The notes beneath the pieces are model-generated. The model had not been told where the DNA came from. It saw only the letters and a program-made list of their open reading frames with translations, and ran no database searches. A stretch of 64,000 bases of DNA from Acanthopleura granulata (lineage: Eukaryota > Mollusca > Polyplacophora > Chitonida > Chitonidae), in NCBI GenBank assembly GCA_016165875.1, contig JABBOT010000015.1:1457921-1521920 (forward strand), given 5' to 3'. This document shows positions 37,801 to 52,800 of the stretch, one piece after another. Numbering within the stretch: the stretch's first letter is position 1; every line of letters starts with the position of its first letter. A program made the position numbers and the translations under genes.

Positions 37801-40800
37801 CCAGGTAAACATTGTGCCCAAGTTCCAGGTTAACACTGTGCCCAAGTTCCAGTTAACACTGTGCCCAAGTTCCAGGTTAACACTGTGCCCAAGTTCCAGG
37901 TTAACACTGTGCCCAGGATCCAGGTAAACATTGTGAGCAGGCTCCACTTGAACACTGCTAAAGTATTAATTTTTGTATTTTAGGCTATCTGGGGTAAGGA
38001 TGGGAACATTAGGAATGTTGTGTGGGCCTTGGCTTTCAATCCCAGTCACTTCCTCACTCTCATCCCCTTGTCCTTATGTCCTACCTTATCACACACTGTT
38101 GACTGTTTAACTAAAACTAAATTTACAACTGCTACTTCAGTTATAAACATAGTTAGTACAAGTTTATTTATTAAGTAAACTTTGGAGTAGTACAATGACC
38201 TATTGCAAGTATCTATTTTGAATGTTGCATTTATAAACGATTTCCTCAAATGATTGAAATAGTCAACCCATAAACGGCTCACAAAACAGTTCATACAGTT
38301 CTTTAAACACTAAAACATGTCAAGTGAAGAAAACCTTTGACTAGTAATAAAGTTATAAAAATCATTCCAGCTTTAATCCCTGTTGATGCCTGCAGGCAAC
38401 CAATATAACCCAATGTAGCATAGGGGCACACAGTTTAGAGAATCAAAGTAACTATTTCACCTGTAACCGGATACGTGATGCTACTTTTGACCCTGCGTGA
38501 CTTTGACAAAATGACATTGCAGGAAATCAATCTTTAATTCCTTGTACTCACAGTGGACAATAGCGTCACCCACAGGGTAGGCCTATTTCTTTCTCAAGTA
38601 AAAAAATATAATGCCATGCAACATATTCACTACCACTAAGTTTCTGGTGTTTACATGTGAAGTAATATCAATTAAACCCAATAATACTATCATGCAGTTT
38701 AACTAGCAGAGCAGAAAAACAACACGATCATTGTATTTTACTTGCTGTGGTTGTAACACTGAATTTTCCCAGTCTTTTTCATAACTAAAATCGCACCTAT
38801 AAAGCACAGATAGCCACACGACTACTCATATGCTTATAACCCATGCCTTGCCTTACCTGGAAAAATAAACCGTTACGGCATAAAGCCTCCAATTTATGAG
38901 TTTCATGGGTTTCCTGGTTTATTTCACCAGTAAATCTGTACGTTGTGGGAACCGTCGTGCAACTTGGTGCAACATAATTCCATAATGAATCTAGCTCCAG
39001 GTAGGACTGAAGCAGGCATTGCAAAATCCTACAGTAAGCCCAAAGTTCTTGCACGCTGCGTTCTCGATACACATATAGCGGGCATGTAATGACAGTTCAG
39101 ATCCACGGCAACCAGAAAACCACAAACGCTGTGGTCTTATCTTCGTCCTTTGCCCTCCAGCCAGCCTCAAAGCATGAAGCCCCATGTTAAACATCCAAAT
39201 TCCATGCCGTGGCCGTTACACTCTCCATAACTCGTTTCACTTCTGTTTCCTAATCCGGCGAGGTGACCGGGTTGTGGAGAGTGTAATGGTAATGGCAGTT
39301 TATAGTTCTGTCCTGTGAAATATTGCTATCCTTTACAGAGAGTACAATCAAACATAAACTCAATTTAGTGATAATACGAGCTGGAAAGCAGTATATACCA
39401 ATGTAAACAAAGCGGATGTGTAGTCCATATGAAAAACTCTCATCGGTCACTCGGAACACTTCCCATCACACGTTTATTAACTATTATTTGGTTGGTTGAT
39501 TGGTTGTTCATATGTATTCATGTTCCACACATCCCACACATGGACGTATTGTGCATTGAAATAACCCCTCTAGCAAGCTATCATTAGTTTGTGGGTGGTA
39601 TTGTTTTGCGGAGAGAGAAATACCGGCTGCTGACAGTGTCCCATCTGAGAGTGCACGGGAAATACCCAAATCATAAGCTTTCAACATTTTGAATGAAACA
39701 TGACCCTCTTGTTCGCTTACAATCCTACAACATTCCATTTATCTCTTTTAGTACTCCCTTAGAGTATCTATCAGGAATGCTGGGATGTTCTGGGGTGGTT
39801 GAGGTATGCTGGGGTATGCTAAGGTGTTGGGGCGTGCTAGCGTCTGCTAAAGTGTGCAGAGTATGATGGGGTGATCTGGGGTATGCTTGGGGGTGTACTA
39901 TGTTATGCTGGGGCATGCTAGGGTGTGCTGGGGCATGTTGGGGTATGCTGGGGTGTGCTGGAGGGTGCTAAGTAAAGTACGCACTTTGAATAGTCAGGTG
40001 GGCGGAGCTTGACGCCTCGCCGGCGCTGTTGTTGGCATGGCAGGTGTACTTTCCCAAATCCTCCCAGGTGAACGTTTCTATGGTGATGACAGATAGGTCA
40101 TTGGGAACAAGGTGTCTTGGAGGAATGGGGTTTGTATCCTGAAGAAGGCAGGAAAGATTTTCACTTTCAAAGGGTGAAAAAGAAATGAGCAAATGCACAC
40201 CACTCGAAATGACCTTGTCATTTCTTTCGTTATAAACCTAATTGACATAATTTTTTTACTTCAACATCAGAGTAAAATTTGACCTCAAACAATGTAACTA
40301 ACTGCATTCAAATCCACAGGAGAAAATATGGTTATGCACTTTGGGGAAGACTGCTTCTTGTTTCCTGAGATAACAAGCACATTCAACAAACACAAACCTT
40401 TGTTTACAGCTCTTAGTTTAACACCATCTTACAGGCTACAACACAGCTGACATTTTTCAGACAAGTTTCATGAAAGTGAAATACGAGCAACATTTTGATG
40501 CCCCAAAGAGATATCTATCTTCTTGAAATCTTATTTGATTCGTGTTATATATCATACTCAAGAATATTTCACTTATACGACGGCAACAAACATTATGATG
40601 AGAGGTAACCAGGCAGAGTCGAGAGGAATCCAGCATGAGCTGGATTTGAACTCTCAGCAACCACTTTGTTGAGAGGCATCTGGGTCATTACCCTGCAATG
40701 GCATCTAGAAATCTTAATGCACTATGTGGCTGTAAGAGAGGTTTTCAGGGTAGCTCACGTTGTATGTCCAGTAGACGGTAGGCTGAGGGACACCAGTCAC

Positions 40801-43800
40801 TTCACAGCGCAGGGTCAGTCCTTGACCAAGAGTGACCTCTCGACTGGCCGGGGGCAACACAAATGATGGAGGCACTGAAAATTGAGAAAACCCTGGCTGA
40901 CATATTCTAATTTCTTTGAATTCATAAATACACTGGACATTTAAAGCTACCTGTAATACCATCCAATATATGTATGCTCAACTCTTCACTGAGCATGTTC
41001 AAGTACATAAATAGTAAAGACCTCCGGCCACCTTCACCAAAGGTCGTATGATATTTTTGGCAGTACATTTCATCTGACAGCGTGATGTACGATAATTTAT
41101 TTAATTGAGGCGCGGTATGATTACATAATTGTCATACCATCAAAATTATCATGCACGTACAACATTTTGATGAAAGAGGCCACAGAGGTGACATGAAGGA
41201 CTGGAACATGTAGATGGCCAGCATAAACTCCGTAAAGAATGGGGACAAAATCACTGAATGGGGAAACTGACATGACAGACATCAAGACAATTACCAAAAG
41301 GGGGGATCTTCCACCAAGAGAAGACAATCCGCTCAGTTTCAAGTAGCTTCTGAAATTTTTTGACTGAAGGAAAATGTAATATTATGTTCAAGTAGTGATT
41401 GACTTTAGTTCATGTGAGAAATGCTTCATGTTGGACTTCAGCAAAAAACTAGAGACCTAAGCAATTTCATGGACTAAGAAAGTTTTTCGAGAAACCAGCC
41501 CTTGACCTTCAGCAAATCACTGACAATGTTTCCTGCATGCCATACAGATATGCACCCCATATTCATGGAAGACGATTGGTTTCCTACCATGAGCGTCTTC
41601 CACTGCTTATTGTTACGAAGGAACCACGAACTGTGAAGAGAGAGAAACTCCCAATATCGTATCCATCAAGTTTTAAACCTCCACCTTGTGTGTACGTCCT
41701 AGTAATTAGAACAGGGGAGTTTCAAATTCGAACTCTTTCAGTGATGGAGGTTTAAAAAGTACTACTGTGCCATGTGACTTGTCTGCAATGTTAGGCAACT
41801 GTTGCTGATATTAATTCACTGCTCACCTGTCTCGCCGAGTCTCAGAAGGACAAACAACATTTTTTTCCTTCATAAATGTCCTAGGTTCATAAAAATTCAT
41901 CTATTAAATTTACTTCACGACCCTTCTACTCTAACAACTTTTTGAAACTTTTTTTTACGTTATGGTAAATGTAATCAAAACTAGTCGCCTTACATTTCTG
42001 ATGGGTCACGCAGTACATTAGTACTTCCTTCACCTCCTGTTATAAAGGAGTTCGAACTCAAAACTCCCCTATTCTGCCAAGCATCTTTAGAACTCAGGCC
42101 AAATGACTCAATCTTTCCCAGATGCATATCACACCTCTCACCTATAACGTCCACCTCTCCCGTGTCTGTCTTGATATCAGCCATGTTCTTAGCTGAGCAC
42201 GTGTAGTTCCCAGAATCCATCAGTGTGACCTTCAGAATGTGAAGGTCGTTGTTCACAACTTTCATTCGGCCCGATTCCTGAATCTCTACTTCTTCTGCTC
42301 ATCACAAGACACAGAAAGTTAAACTGGTACATGGCTGTACCGTAGTTATAATGTATCTGACAAATGAAGTTTGAGCTAAACCATAGATACAATGACCTTA
42401 TCACTTTTAATAAGTCCTAAATAAATTTGTGGTCTATAAAGGATTTCTTGTCTTTCAAAAGGATTTAACATTCAGAAAATCAATTGTATGAAAATAAGCT
42501 GTAATCAAATGTAAACTTTTACCTATTGGCATTGCGTTTACCTGCAGACACATGGGAAAATAAGTTTGGCTTTAGGTGCTGCATCAACAAGCTGGAATTC
42601 TGTTAACTTTCAATATTACCTAGATGTAACAGTACATTCACCCTCATGCATATCTACATGTGAGCAAGTCTTACCATAGAACCAAGTGACCTCTGGGGTG
42701 GGGTCACCGCTGACCAAACAAGGAAGTGTGACCTCTGACACCACCCCGAGGTTAACCGTCACATGACCAATCTGGGACAAAATGGCAGGAGGCACTGTGG
42801 GAGATAACATCCACTTAGTTTCATGCGATGACCGATTAGGAACATGATAGAGACATGACCAACACAAAGTTAAAAACATGAACTGATTAACACAATCATG
42901 ACCATGGGAATTATAGGTTCCTGTCATTGACTCTTACTCTACATGTACATGCCATATTGAATCAGTGACATTTTATTTTAACAATCTGACCTGCGAACGA
43001 GTTACCGTTTCATCATGTGATGAATTACTCAATACTCATGACACGTTATGTTACAAAGAATAAACTAAGTGGTACAAGTCAGTGTGGAAATATTACAACA
43101 ATCAGTGTCAAAGTAGAACAAGTCAAGGTCAAGGTTTTGAATGTCAGTGTCAAAGTCAACAGAACAGTGTTGAAGTATTCTAACGGCCAGTGTCAAAGTT
43201 TTACAAGTCAGTGTCAAAGTTTTACAAGTCGGTGTCAAAACTTTACAAGTCAGTGTCAAAGTTTTACAGCAGTTGGTGTCAAGGGTTTAAAAGTCAGTGT
43301 CTAAGTTTTACATCCATGTTGGTATCTTTCAACAGAGGGTATTGGCTTGCACAGGTATGACTTACCCAGAACTGTTACATAGGCAGATGCAGACACGTTG
43401 TTGAAGTCGGTGACTACGTTACACAGGTAAGTCCCCTCATCAGGTTTTATCACACCACTGACATACAACTCCTGACCACCACGACTGAAACGTTAGCAAC
43501 ATCAGCAAAACTCATCAGAGACTGACTGGATTACTTCATTTTGTGTTTTAGGCTGGGATCACAAATGCCCTAATTCTTCAACCTATTCAACCAATGCTCA
43601 AAGCAATATTTCAGTATTTTCTTTGAGAGCTGCAGGGTCTGGAGAAATAATATTTATAATTTCGTGAAGTTTATACATATGGTGAAACAAACAAAACATT
43701 TTTGGCTTTCATTTTACAATAACTGCATGCATAAATTATAATTTAAAAATTGTTTTAATGATTGAAAAGTTTGAAGGTTTACAGCATGGTGGTCAGGTTC

Positions 43801-46800
43801 ATGAGAGGAGGAATGGGGCAGAGCCCCGGCAGGGGGTGTACTGAACGTCACAGGTACACATGGCAACACACGACAGACAGATTAAGTTGCCACAGACGCT
43901 GGATTCAACACACATAGCCTTGCCACAATATGGCCGAAGTGGGGTTAAAAGAAAAGACAACAAAAACCATAACCAAAGGTATTTCAGAAGAGAGGCCCAC
44001 ACAGGCCTAAATGGACATGTTTTTTATGATGTGCTTTGTAACTCCATAAAATCCGCTTTTAATCTGGAGTTCTCATGAGGTCATGGGATACTCCATTTCA
44101 GAGAAAGCAGAAACATGATGTTGGGTCATTCGAACCCTATGCTCTTCAGTATTGGAGACGAGACCCTCTGTTGTGTCAAGTACAGTCCTCTTTGTTATTA
44201 CAACTGAGGGCCACGCATTGTGACTTCCTTGTTCAGACTTTAGGGAATAACCTCAGATTTCTTCCTCAGCCACTTTCTCATTAACACTTGATGATGGTAA
44301 AAACCAATGACGTCACAGTGGAAACAGACGCCTTCACGAGTGGCAGAATTATCTCGCACTTTATTGGTTAAAATTTAAAGCGTGGTGGCCCATTTGATTT
44401 TCGCTATGAGGATGTTTTCTGCGATAGCTCAGTTATCCTACAGCACAAAAATAAAAGTGACGTTTTTTAAATTTAAATGAGATTGTTGTATACACTTGGT
44501 CTACTGTTGTCTTTTCTTTTAAGCCATAATTGCTAATTCAAACATATGCCGTCATTTGTAGAGTGTTACTTAGTCAGAACGGAATATTTCTTCAGCTCAA
44601 TCCCTTTGGTACAACACCTACACACGGCTGTGAATGAATGCTGCAGTTACGCAGTACCAAATACACTATGTCTAGGTAGAGAATGCATTTCTTACATGTA
44701 AGAAGAGACTGTCAAGAAATTACCAAATTAGTTTCGAATTTTAGTTGGATGTTCTCACATATAGCCGGAAAGGAAGCCAGCTTGAGCTGGACATTACCTC
44801 ACAGCCACCACATTGGTTGGTTTAAATGTAAGTTAAAATGCTACATGTATAACTGAGCTTCCATACGCCACTGTTATCCGTTCAGACAGCTGTACAGGGG
44901 CTCCGTCCTTGTACCATCTGACCGTGGGTGTGGGGTTGCCTTTGACCAGGCACCGCAGGGCCAGTAGTTCCCCTTTAATCAGCTCTTGGCCAACAGGGGG
45001 CTCTGTGAAAACAGCTCCACCTGGTGGGAAAAACCAAGGATTGTTGTACTCAGAAGGTATCAATTATTTGGAAGCCAGCATTATGGTGGTATGGTGGGAG
45101 GAGGTCACCTCTGAATCACCAAAACTCGCGAGATCATATGTGGGTTCAAATTCGGTTGAGTGCATGTAAGCGAAATTGTACCCAAGCAGCATGTTACTCT
45201 TAATATTTCATGTTATAGTGTTTCTCTGTATAGCTCTGTGAGATCTGCTCACTGTGGTATTCTGGTAGTGTGCCTCAGCTCTCATCTGGCTGCTGTACTG
45301 GAGCAGGGTGTACGAGCTTACCTGCAATCTGCTTACTCACATACAAGTGTACAAATATACAACTATATTTTTTTCTTCTATCATTCAGTATTCTGCCATT
45401 TCAGTATCTGATGGAGTTACGTGTTAGACATGTTTTCCCTTTCACTACTCATTTTTCCCACAATTAGTTTGTTTAAATACATATATAATATGAAATAAGA
45501 GTAATATGAAGCAATCCCATGGTGTTGTTCACATCTGTACCAGCAAACATACTCTAAGAGATCCTTAACTGTGCATGAATCTTTTCTGAGTTGTCAAGCC
45601 CATAAGGAAACATATCGCACGGTCACTGTGAAAAAATTCACTTTACACAATGTATTGTTGTTTTGACCAAATCACAGATTCATTCTGTCTTCTTGTGATT
45701 TTAGTGTTTTTGTGTGCAGTAAAACACCCCACTGAACTCAGATCATGCCCTTGTTGTGTACATCTATCATCGCCGGGTGGTATCGATTACATACAGGTGA
45801 GCTATTACCTGAGCAGTGAAAGACGAGTGACCTATAACATTACCTGTGACCGACAGACGAGCAACTCTGGACGTTCGTGAGCGTGGGACAGAACGGTTGT
45901 TCACGGCGACACAGAGGTAGTCCCCTGCGTCTTCCTGCTGGACGTTCAAGAAGAACAGGTCCTGTGCCCCGGAGAGAGTGGAGATTACTGAGACGGCAAA
46001 CTCCCCACTGCGTGTCGCAAATGTGGATGACCCCTTGTACCACGTGACCGTGGCTGGCGGGATACTGTCGGGTGGGGTGCAGAGGAGTCGAGCGGTCTGC
46101 CCCGCGATTGCATGAACATCCTGTGGTTGTTGAACAAACTCCAGCCCCAGTCCTGTGACATAAGACAAGAGAGTTCAGAACATTTATTTTAAATCTTGGA
46201 GTACAACTTACAACAACTAACGGATCGTCCTAAATTCAAACTTCAAACAAGACAATAAATTAAGCACTAGTTCGGTTTGATTGTTCGGGGTATTAACGTC
46301 GAATTTCAACATCATTTCATATCAATGTTGACATACAGCACATCCTCAGTAGAATTCCATGTCAGCAATACCAGACATGATCCACCAGCCATTCACATTA
46401 TACATGTGATACCGACACCAGAAATTAGCCCATCTCTCTTCTGTCAGGTGCCATGCGAGGTGAAGCCAAGATTACCAATGTTAAAGCCTTGGGTATGACG
46501 TGATTCGGTATTGACACCCGGATGTACTGTTAATGAGACGGATTCTCAGTTCACTACGCCACTGCAGCTGGTAGTAGTCGTCAGGTGATGAAGGCTGATG
46601 AAGCAGATGGACATCAAAATAGTGACAGAAATCCACTCAAGCGGATACTTGGAACAATGGCCTGTTTCACAAAGCGATTTCAGGTTTTAGCCTAAAATTG
46701 TTATCGAAATTAAAGAGTGAAATACATGCATCACATCGGACAAATTTTGCCTGCTGATTCTATGCTAAAGATGTGATAATGCGATTTCAGCCAAGTTTGA

Positions 46801-49800
46801 GCATCCAGCATCAAATATTTTAATTTCTAAAAAAAGAATAAAGTTCTAGGCCCAAAATCATTTGTGCGACAGGCCTTAGGTGTAAAATAACAGCTTTGCC
46901 AAACGTCACTACACATGTGCATTTCAAAACATTCAGCACGGCGGAGATCAGAAAAAGTAATTTGTCTCTCCTATGAATCAAGATGCCCAACAAATACTCT
47001 ATCCAAATAAGAATTAGAGCTAAAAGTAAAAGACAGTTGGTGAAGTTGCTTACGTGGGACTTGTAGTGTCATGTAGCCGCTTGAGATACTGCCCATGCTG
47101 TTTGATCCTTGACACAGATACAAACCCCCGTCGTCTACCACAACGGACGAGACGTGCAGCGTCCCGTTGGCTTCTATGGATACTCGTTCTCCATTGGTCA
47201 CCTCCACACAGTTGTGCAGCCAGCGTACTGTAGGGGTGGGGTTGCCTTAGACCATACAGTCCACAGAGAGTGGCTGGCCTTCTGGGACGAAGATTAGGGT
47301 AGGCGGGGAAACCACAAGGGTGGGCGGGGTTTCTGGAACTGGAACCAAGCAATAACCCGGATGATGCACTTTGGGCAAACAAACCAAAAACCAGGATTAT
47401 ACAATTTGAGCAACCAAGCAAAAACCTGGATTATACAATTTGAGCAACCAAGCAAAAACCTGGATTATACAATTTGAGCAACCCAGCAAAAACCCGGATT
47501 ATACAATTTGAGCATTGTTAGGTTGTCATGGTTGTGGGAATGAGTGTTGTCCAATAAACTTCATGTAAGACGAACTGATTGGTCCTAGAAGCAATTTTTG
47601 CTACCAGGATCCAGGGGACACTGGATTCAGAGTCTGAGAACGGCATCAAAAGTCAATTTGATTCACGTCCGCAAGCGGAATTTATTTTACACTGACGCAC
47701 CGTCTTCCAATGCACATCACAGAGGGGAACACTATGCTTGCATTAGGGTTGTTTGGTGGGACTTCATTCCCAATGATCTCACAATACGTCACACTTTCGG
47801 CTAAGCATGGGAATCCTTGTGTCCCGCACGCATATGCAATCATATTCAAATTGCATTAAACAAAACTGAACAAATATATTCCCACTGACACACCCTCCAG
47901 CCGAACCATACAGAACTGAATGGAATTTCTCAAACCACCTGAGTACGTGGATTGAAATCAATACGGATACAGATGAACTTGTAACTAAATCTTGTGTGGC
48001 CACAACCACTTTCAGTGGTAATCTGAGTGTGCATTTCGTTTTGTTAATTGTGTCAACCATAGCACGCTGAACAAATATTCTGTGTGCTCCAACTGAATCA
48101 CTACTTCTACTGTAACACAGGCCTCAACGGCCACAAGCTTTTCACCTAAACATAAATAAATTCCAAAATTCTTCACAATGTTTTTACATTGAGAGAGAAA
48201 TTGCTATATAATAAAAGCCATTAAACCATTATTAGACCATTATTGTATCTGATAACATATTCACTGATTTCTTAAATTTTTTTTTTCACCAAGCCAAAGG
48301 CAGTCATTATAAATGTTTTGATTGTATGGTGGGTTTTGTGGACCATATTGAAAATGTGCATTGAGAATGACCTCTCAAACCTTTTGTACACCTACACATT
48401 CAACCATGAATAAAGATCTTGTGAACTGAGTTTGTACACCTACATATTCAACCATGAATAAAGATCTTGTGAACTGAGTTTGTACACCTACACATTCGAC
48501 CATGAATAAAGATCTTGTGAACTGAGTTTGTACACCTACACATTCAACCATGAATAAAGATCTTGTGAACTGAGTTTGTACACCTACACATTCAACCATG
48601 AATAAAGATCTTGTGAACTGAGTTTGTGCCTGTGCATGGAAAAACTAAATGACAATGAGAAAACTCAATGTGATGTCAGTGGTGACACAAATTATCAATA
48701 TTATCAACCATATACCCATCATACAATCAAAACATTCCACTGAATTTAATATGGTAAAAAAACTGGATCCTATAGGCAGTGAAATGTATTCAATGATACA
48801 CGCTCAGGCTTCTTGCATACAGATAATTCTGTTGCCTGGCCTTTGTTTATCATCAAGACGCTAAAGTAAATCTATCATAATTTCACACTTTTTTTCCATC
48901 AACTGTTCGTTGTGCAAGCTAGGAGGTTTGAGAATCGCTTTACGAGGAAAGAAAACACTAATTGGTGACAAATATTTGAATTGTTGCCTGCAGGCTGGGG
49001 AATTCACCCGTACTGGTCTTAAAGCGACAACTCTTCACTTGTGAGTTTCATGTTCGTGGGAGCCAAAATGACAAACAAGAAAGACAAAAATTGGTTCCAT
49101 GAAAGAAAGTTAGGAAAAACATTTTTTTTTTCAGTAAGAGGAAATCTGTATATAATTAAGACAGTTTAACTCTGACATTTTAAGCAGCATACGCATATGA
49201 ATGTCTCCCCTAAGAAAGAGGCCGGGGGCAATTCCACTGATATCCAACCAACATATAGTTTCTCTACTTTTTATATAAACTATGCTTCAGGTGAGGCATG
49301 GTAACCTATACATAGAGCCTGCAGTCATAAATTGCTGCTGCATGTGGTCGGACACTGTCAACCCCATTTGAATTGTTAAGAACACCTCATTTCACCTAAA
49401 ATGACCCAAATAAATCTCATAAAAATCAAGTAATAAGATATGCTGGGCTTTATAAATTTTCTCTTGGCATGCCCTACATAATGTTGAAATATTACTTTAA
49501 CAAGGAAATCTGATACGTTACACAGTGTCCAATTTTCGTTATTATCAACTTGTGATTTCTGACACGTTTAAAACGACTTTAAACCTAAACTTACTTTTAG
49601 GTCTGCATTTCCATGACAGGTACACACAGGTATGGATCTGTACCATTCTAGAATATGACATCTTTGTTCTAATTCCTTAAAAAATGATTCAAGTCAGTTG
49701 ATATAACCACTGGAACTCAGCAGCAGATAGGGCTGGCGTAAAAGCCACTCAGTCTGATCTCCACTCAGACATAAGACTCTTATCTTTCAATTACTGGACA

Positions 49801-52800
49801 CTGGGTCAGTAGTAGCTTTGGACAGAAAGTTTATTGATTACCCTCCTCACGGTGCACATGGGGCCCTGGTTAAGACCACTTGTCCTTGATGAATATGGTG
49901 TGGATATTTGTTTGTCACACATAAGAAACTTTGTATCAGTAACTTGCCAGAGGTTAGCGGTTTAGACCCTCTGCAGAATTATGACCTTAATTACCGAACT
50001 CAAACTCTCTTTATTAGACAAACAATGTTTGTGATCTTATAAATTTAGTAAGTCTTATCCAGACATTTTCTTTGTCCATAAACATCTAATAACCTAGTCA
50101 TAACCTGCTGTTTTAATCTGGACCCATTCCTGTCCAAGCCTAGCTGACTTGGCAAAATTAAGACCTGGTATTGAAATTAGAACAAGTAGAGGTTGCTCTT
50201 AAAAAAAGCCTTCAGAGTGGTATAAAACAAAAAATCATAAAACTTCATCTAAATATTTTACCTAACATAAAGCCATACATTTTGAGAAAAAATTCTAACC
50301 ATTTAGTTAAAAAACAAGTTATTAACCTAAATGAACAGACTAGCTGTATTTTAACCAGCTGTGTATTGCTGTAAGGGTCTAAAGGCCTGGCCAGTTGGGA
50401 GTCCAAATTAAAACAACAGATTACGGCTGGATTATTAGATGTTTATTTACAGAGACATTTACTACAAAAGACTAAACTCATTGGATGCTCATTTGAACAG
50501 GCCTCCTTAGCTCTTTTCAGGAATTTTGATCATGATTTTTAGCCATTTTCTGTTATTTTATATTTTTTATGCAATTTAATTGTATATTTTTTACTGTAAT
50601 TTAGAGTACATTAAGTGCTATAATTTCAATATGCTGATTATAATACTGATGTTGATATCATAAATCAACACAAACACACACAAAGACACATGCAGATATG
50701 CATTTCTTTAAATTACCTGTCAATAAAACTCAATTAAACCAGACGAATTAAAGAAGGGTTCAAATCTGAACTTAACTGTGAAAACATGGGGAGGTAATCT
50801 CTCATCACAGATAACCCCCCCTGGACAAGTTGTAAATAATACTATGTCAGCACTTGTATACCATCCTTGTATATAGGGGGGGAACTGTCCAGGGATGGGG
50901 GGTCGGAGGGAGAGAAATGATGGGGGTGGGTGACAGGGTACGTCCATACCCCACATCAAATACATCAAGAAGGAAACCAGAGCTCGGTACAAAAGTTATC
51001 TCCCCTATCAAATTTCAGTATAAATGTTAGGTTTGTAGCTATTGCTCTACCTGAACAATTTTCACGCACGGACGTTGAATGTGGGATTTTCGTTGCAATT
51101 CACAGGAACGTATGTATTCCTGATGTTTTTGACAGCACAACCGCATTTCCCCATGACCTCTGAAACAATCCATGGCTGTGTGCAACATTCCATGACTTCT
51201 CCAGGCCTGGATTAAAAATTCCAACACTTTTCCAGGGTTTTTAACGACCATGAGAAGGCTGTATATAATTTTGAATGGACACCATCATTTTTGCAGTTTC
51301 TATACCTTTGATCTAACACGTGTAACAATGACTTGCCTGTCAGAAAAACTGGGTCACTCTTCTCAGTAACACCTGTTAACGAGTTCTCCAGAACACACCT
51401 GTAGACACCTATTAACGAGCTGTCCACTACGAGTTGTAACCTGAGCGAGAACTGTTTTCCTAGTCTCAGAGGGTCGCTGTTACCATACGAGGCATTTCGC
51501 TGATTTCCTCCGAAAAACCGCTGGCCATCTTTTTCCCAAAAAGCCCTTGGATTGGGTGCTGCCCGGCCGGTGATGCAGGTAAAGACTACAGTCTGACTTG
51601 GGGCTGCCTCGACAGATGACGGCGATGATAAGAACTCTTCAGTGTCTGCAAATACAAACCTACATGTATACATTTGGTTTCTTTTTCCACAAGAATGTTC
51701 GATGAAATTCTTAGGAAATAAAAAGGAGAGTCGGATCCAAACTTTATATCCTCCACCCATCTTTGCCGGAGAGTTGGCAAACAATGTGCTGACCGTGGGA
51801 CGATGGCAAGCAAATCAGCAGTCACAATCAGCCATCAACAGTCGGATGGCAAGCAAATCAGCAGTCACAATCAGCCATCAACAGTCGGATGGCAAGCAAA
51901 TCAGCAGTCACAATCAGCCATCATACGCGGATGGCAAGCAAATCAGCAGTCACAATCAGCCATCAACAGTCGGATGGCAAGCAAATCAGCAGTCACAATC
52001 AGCCATCAACAGTCGGATGGCAAGCAAATCAGCAGTCACAATCAGCCATCATACGCGGATGGCAAGCAAATCAGCAGTCACAATCAGCCATCAACAGTCG
52101 GATAGCAAGCAAATCAGCAGTCACAATCAGCCATCATACGCGGATAGCAAGCAAATCAGCAGTCACAATCAGTCATCAACAGTCGGATGGCAAGCAAATC
52201 AGCAGTCACAATCAGCCATCATACGTAGATAGCAAGCAAATCAGCAGTCACAATCAGCCATCATACGCGGATGGCAAGCAAATCAGCAGTCACAATCAGC
52301 CATTAACAATCGGATGGCAAGCAAATCAGCGGTCACAATCAGCCATCAACAGTCGGATGGCAAGGAAATCAGCAGTCACAATCAGCCATCATACGCGGAT
52401 GGCAAGCAAATCAGCAGTCACAATCAGCCATGATACGCAGATAGCAAGCAAATCAGCAGTCACAATCAGCCATCATACGCGGATAGCAAGCAAATCAGCA
52501 GTCACAATCAGCCATCAACAGTCGGATGGCAAGCAAATCAGCAGTCACAATCAGCCATCAACAGTCGGATGGCAAGCAAATCAGCAGTCACAATCAGCCA
52601 TCAACAGTCGGATGGCAAGCAAATCAGCAGTCACAATCAGCCATCAACAGTCGGATGGCAAGTAAATCAGCAGTCACAATCAGCCATCATACGCGGATAG
52701 CAAGCAAATCAGCAGTCACAATCAGCCATCATACGTAGATAGCAAGCAAATCAGCAGTCACAATCAGCCATCATACGCGGATGGCAAGCAAATCAGCAGT

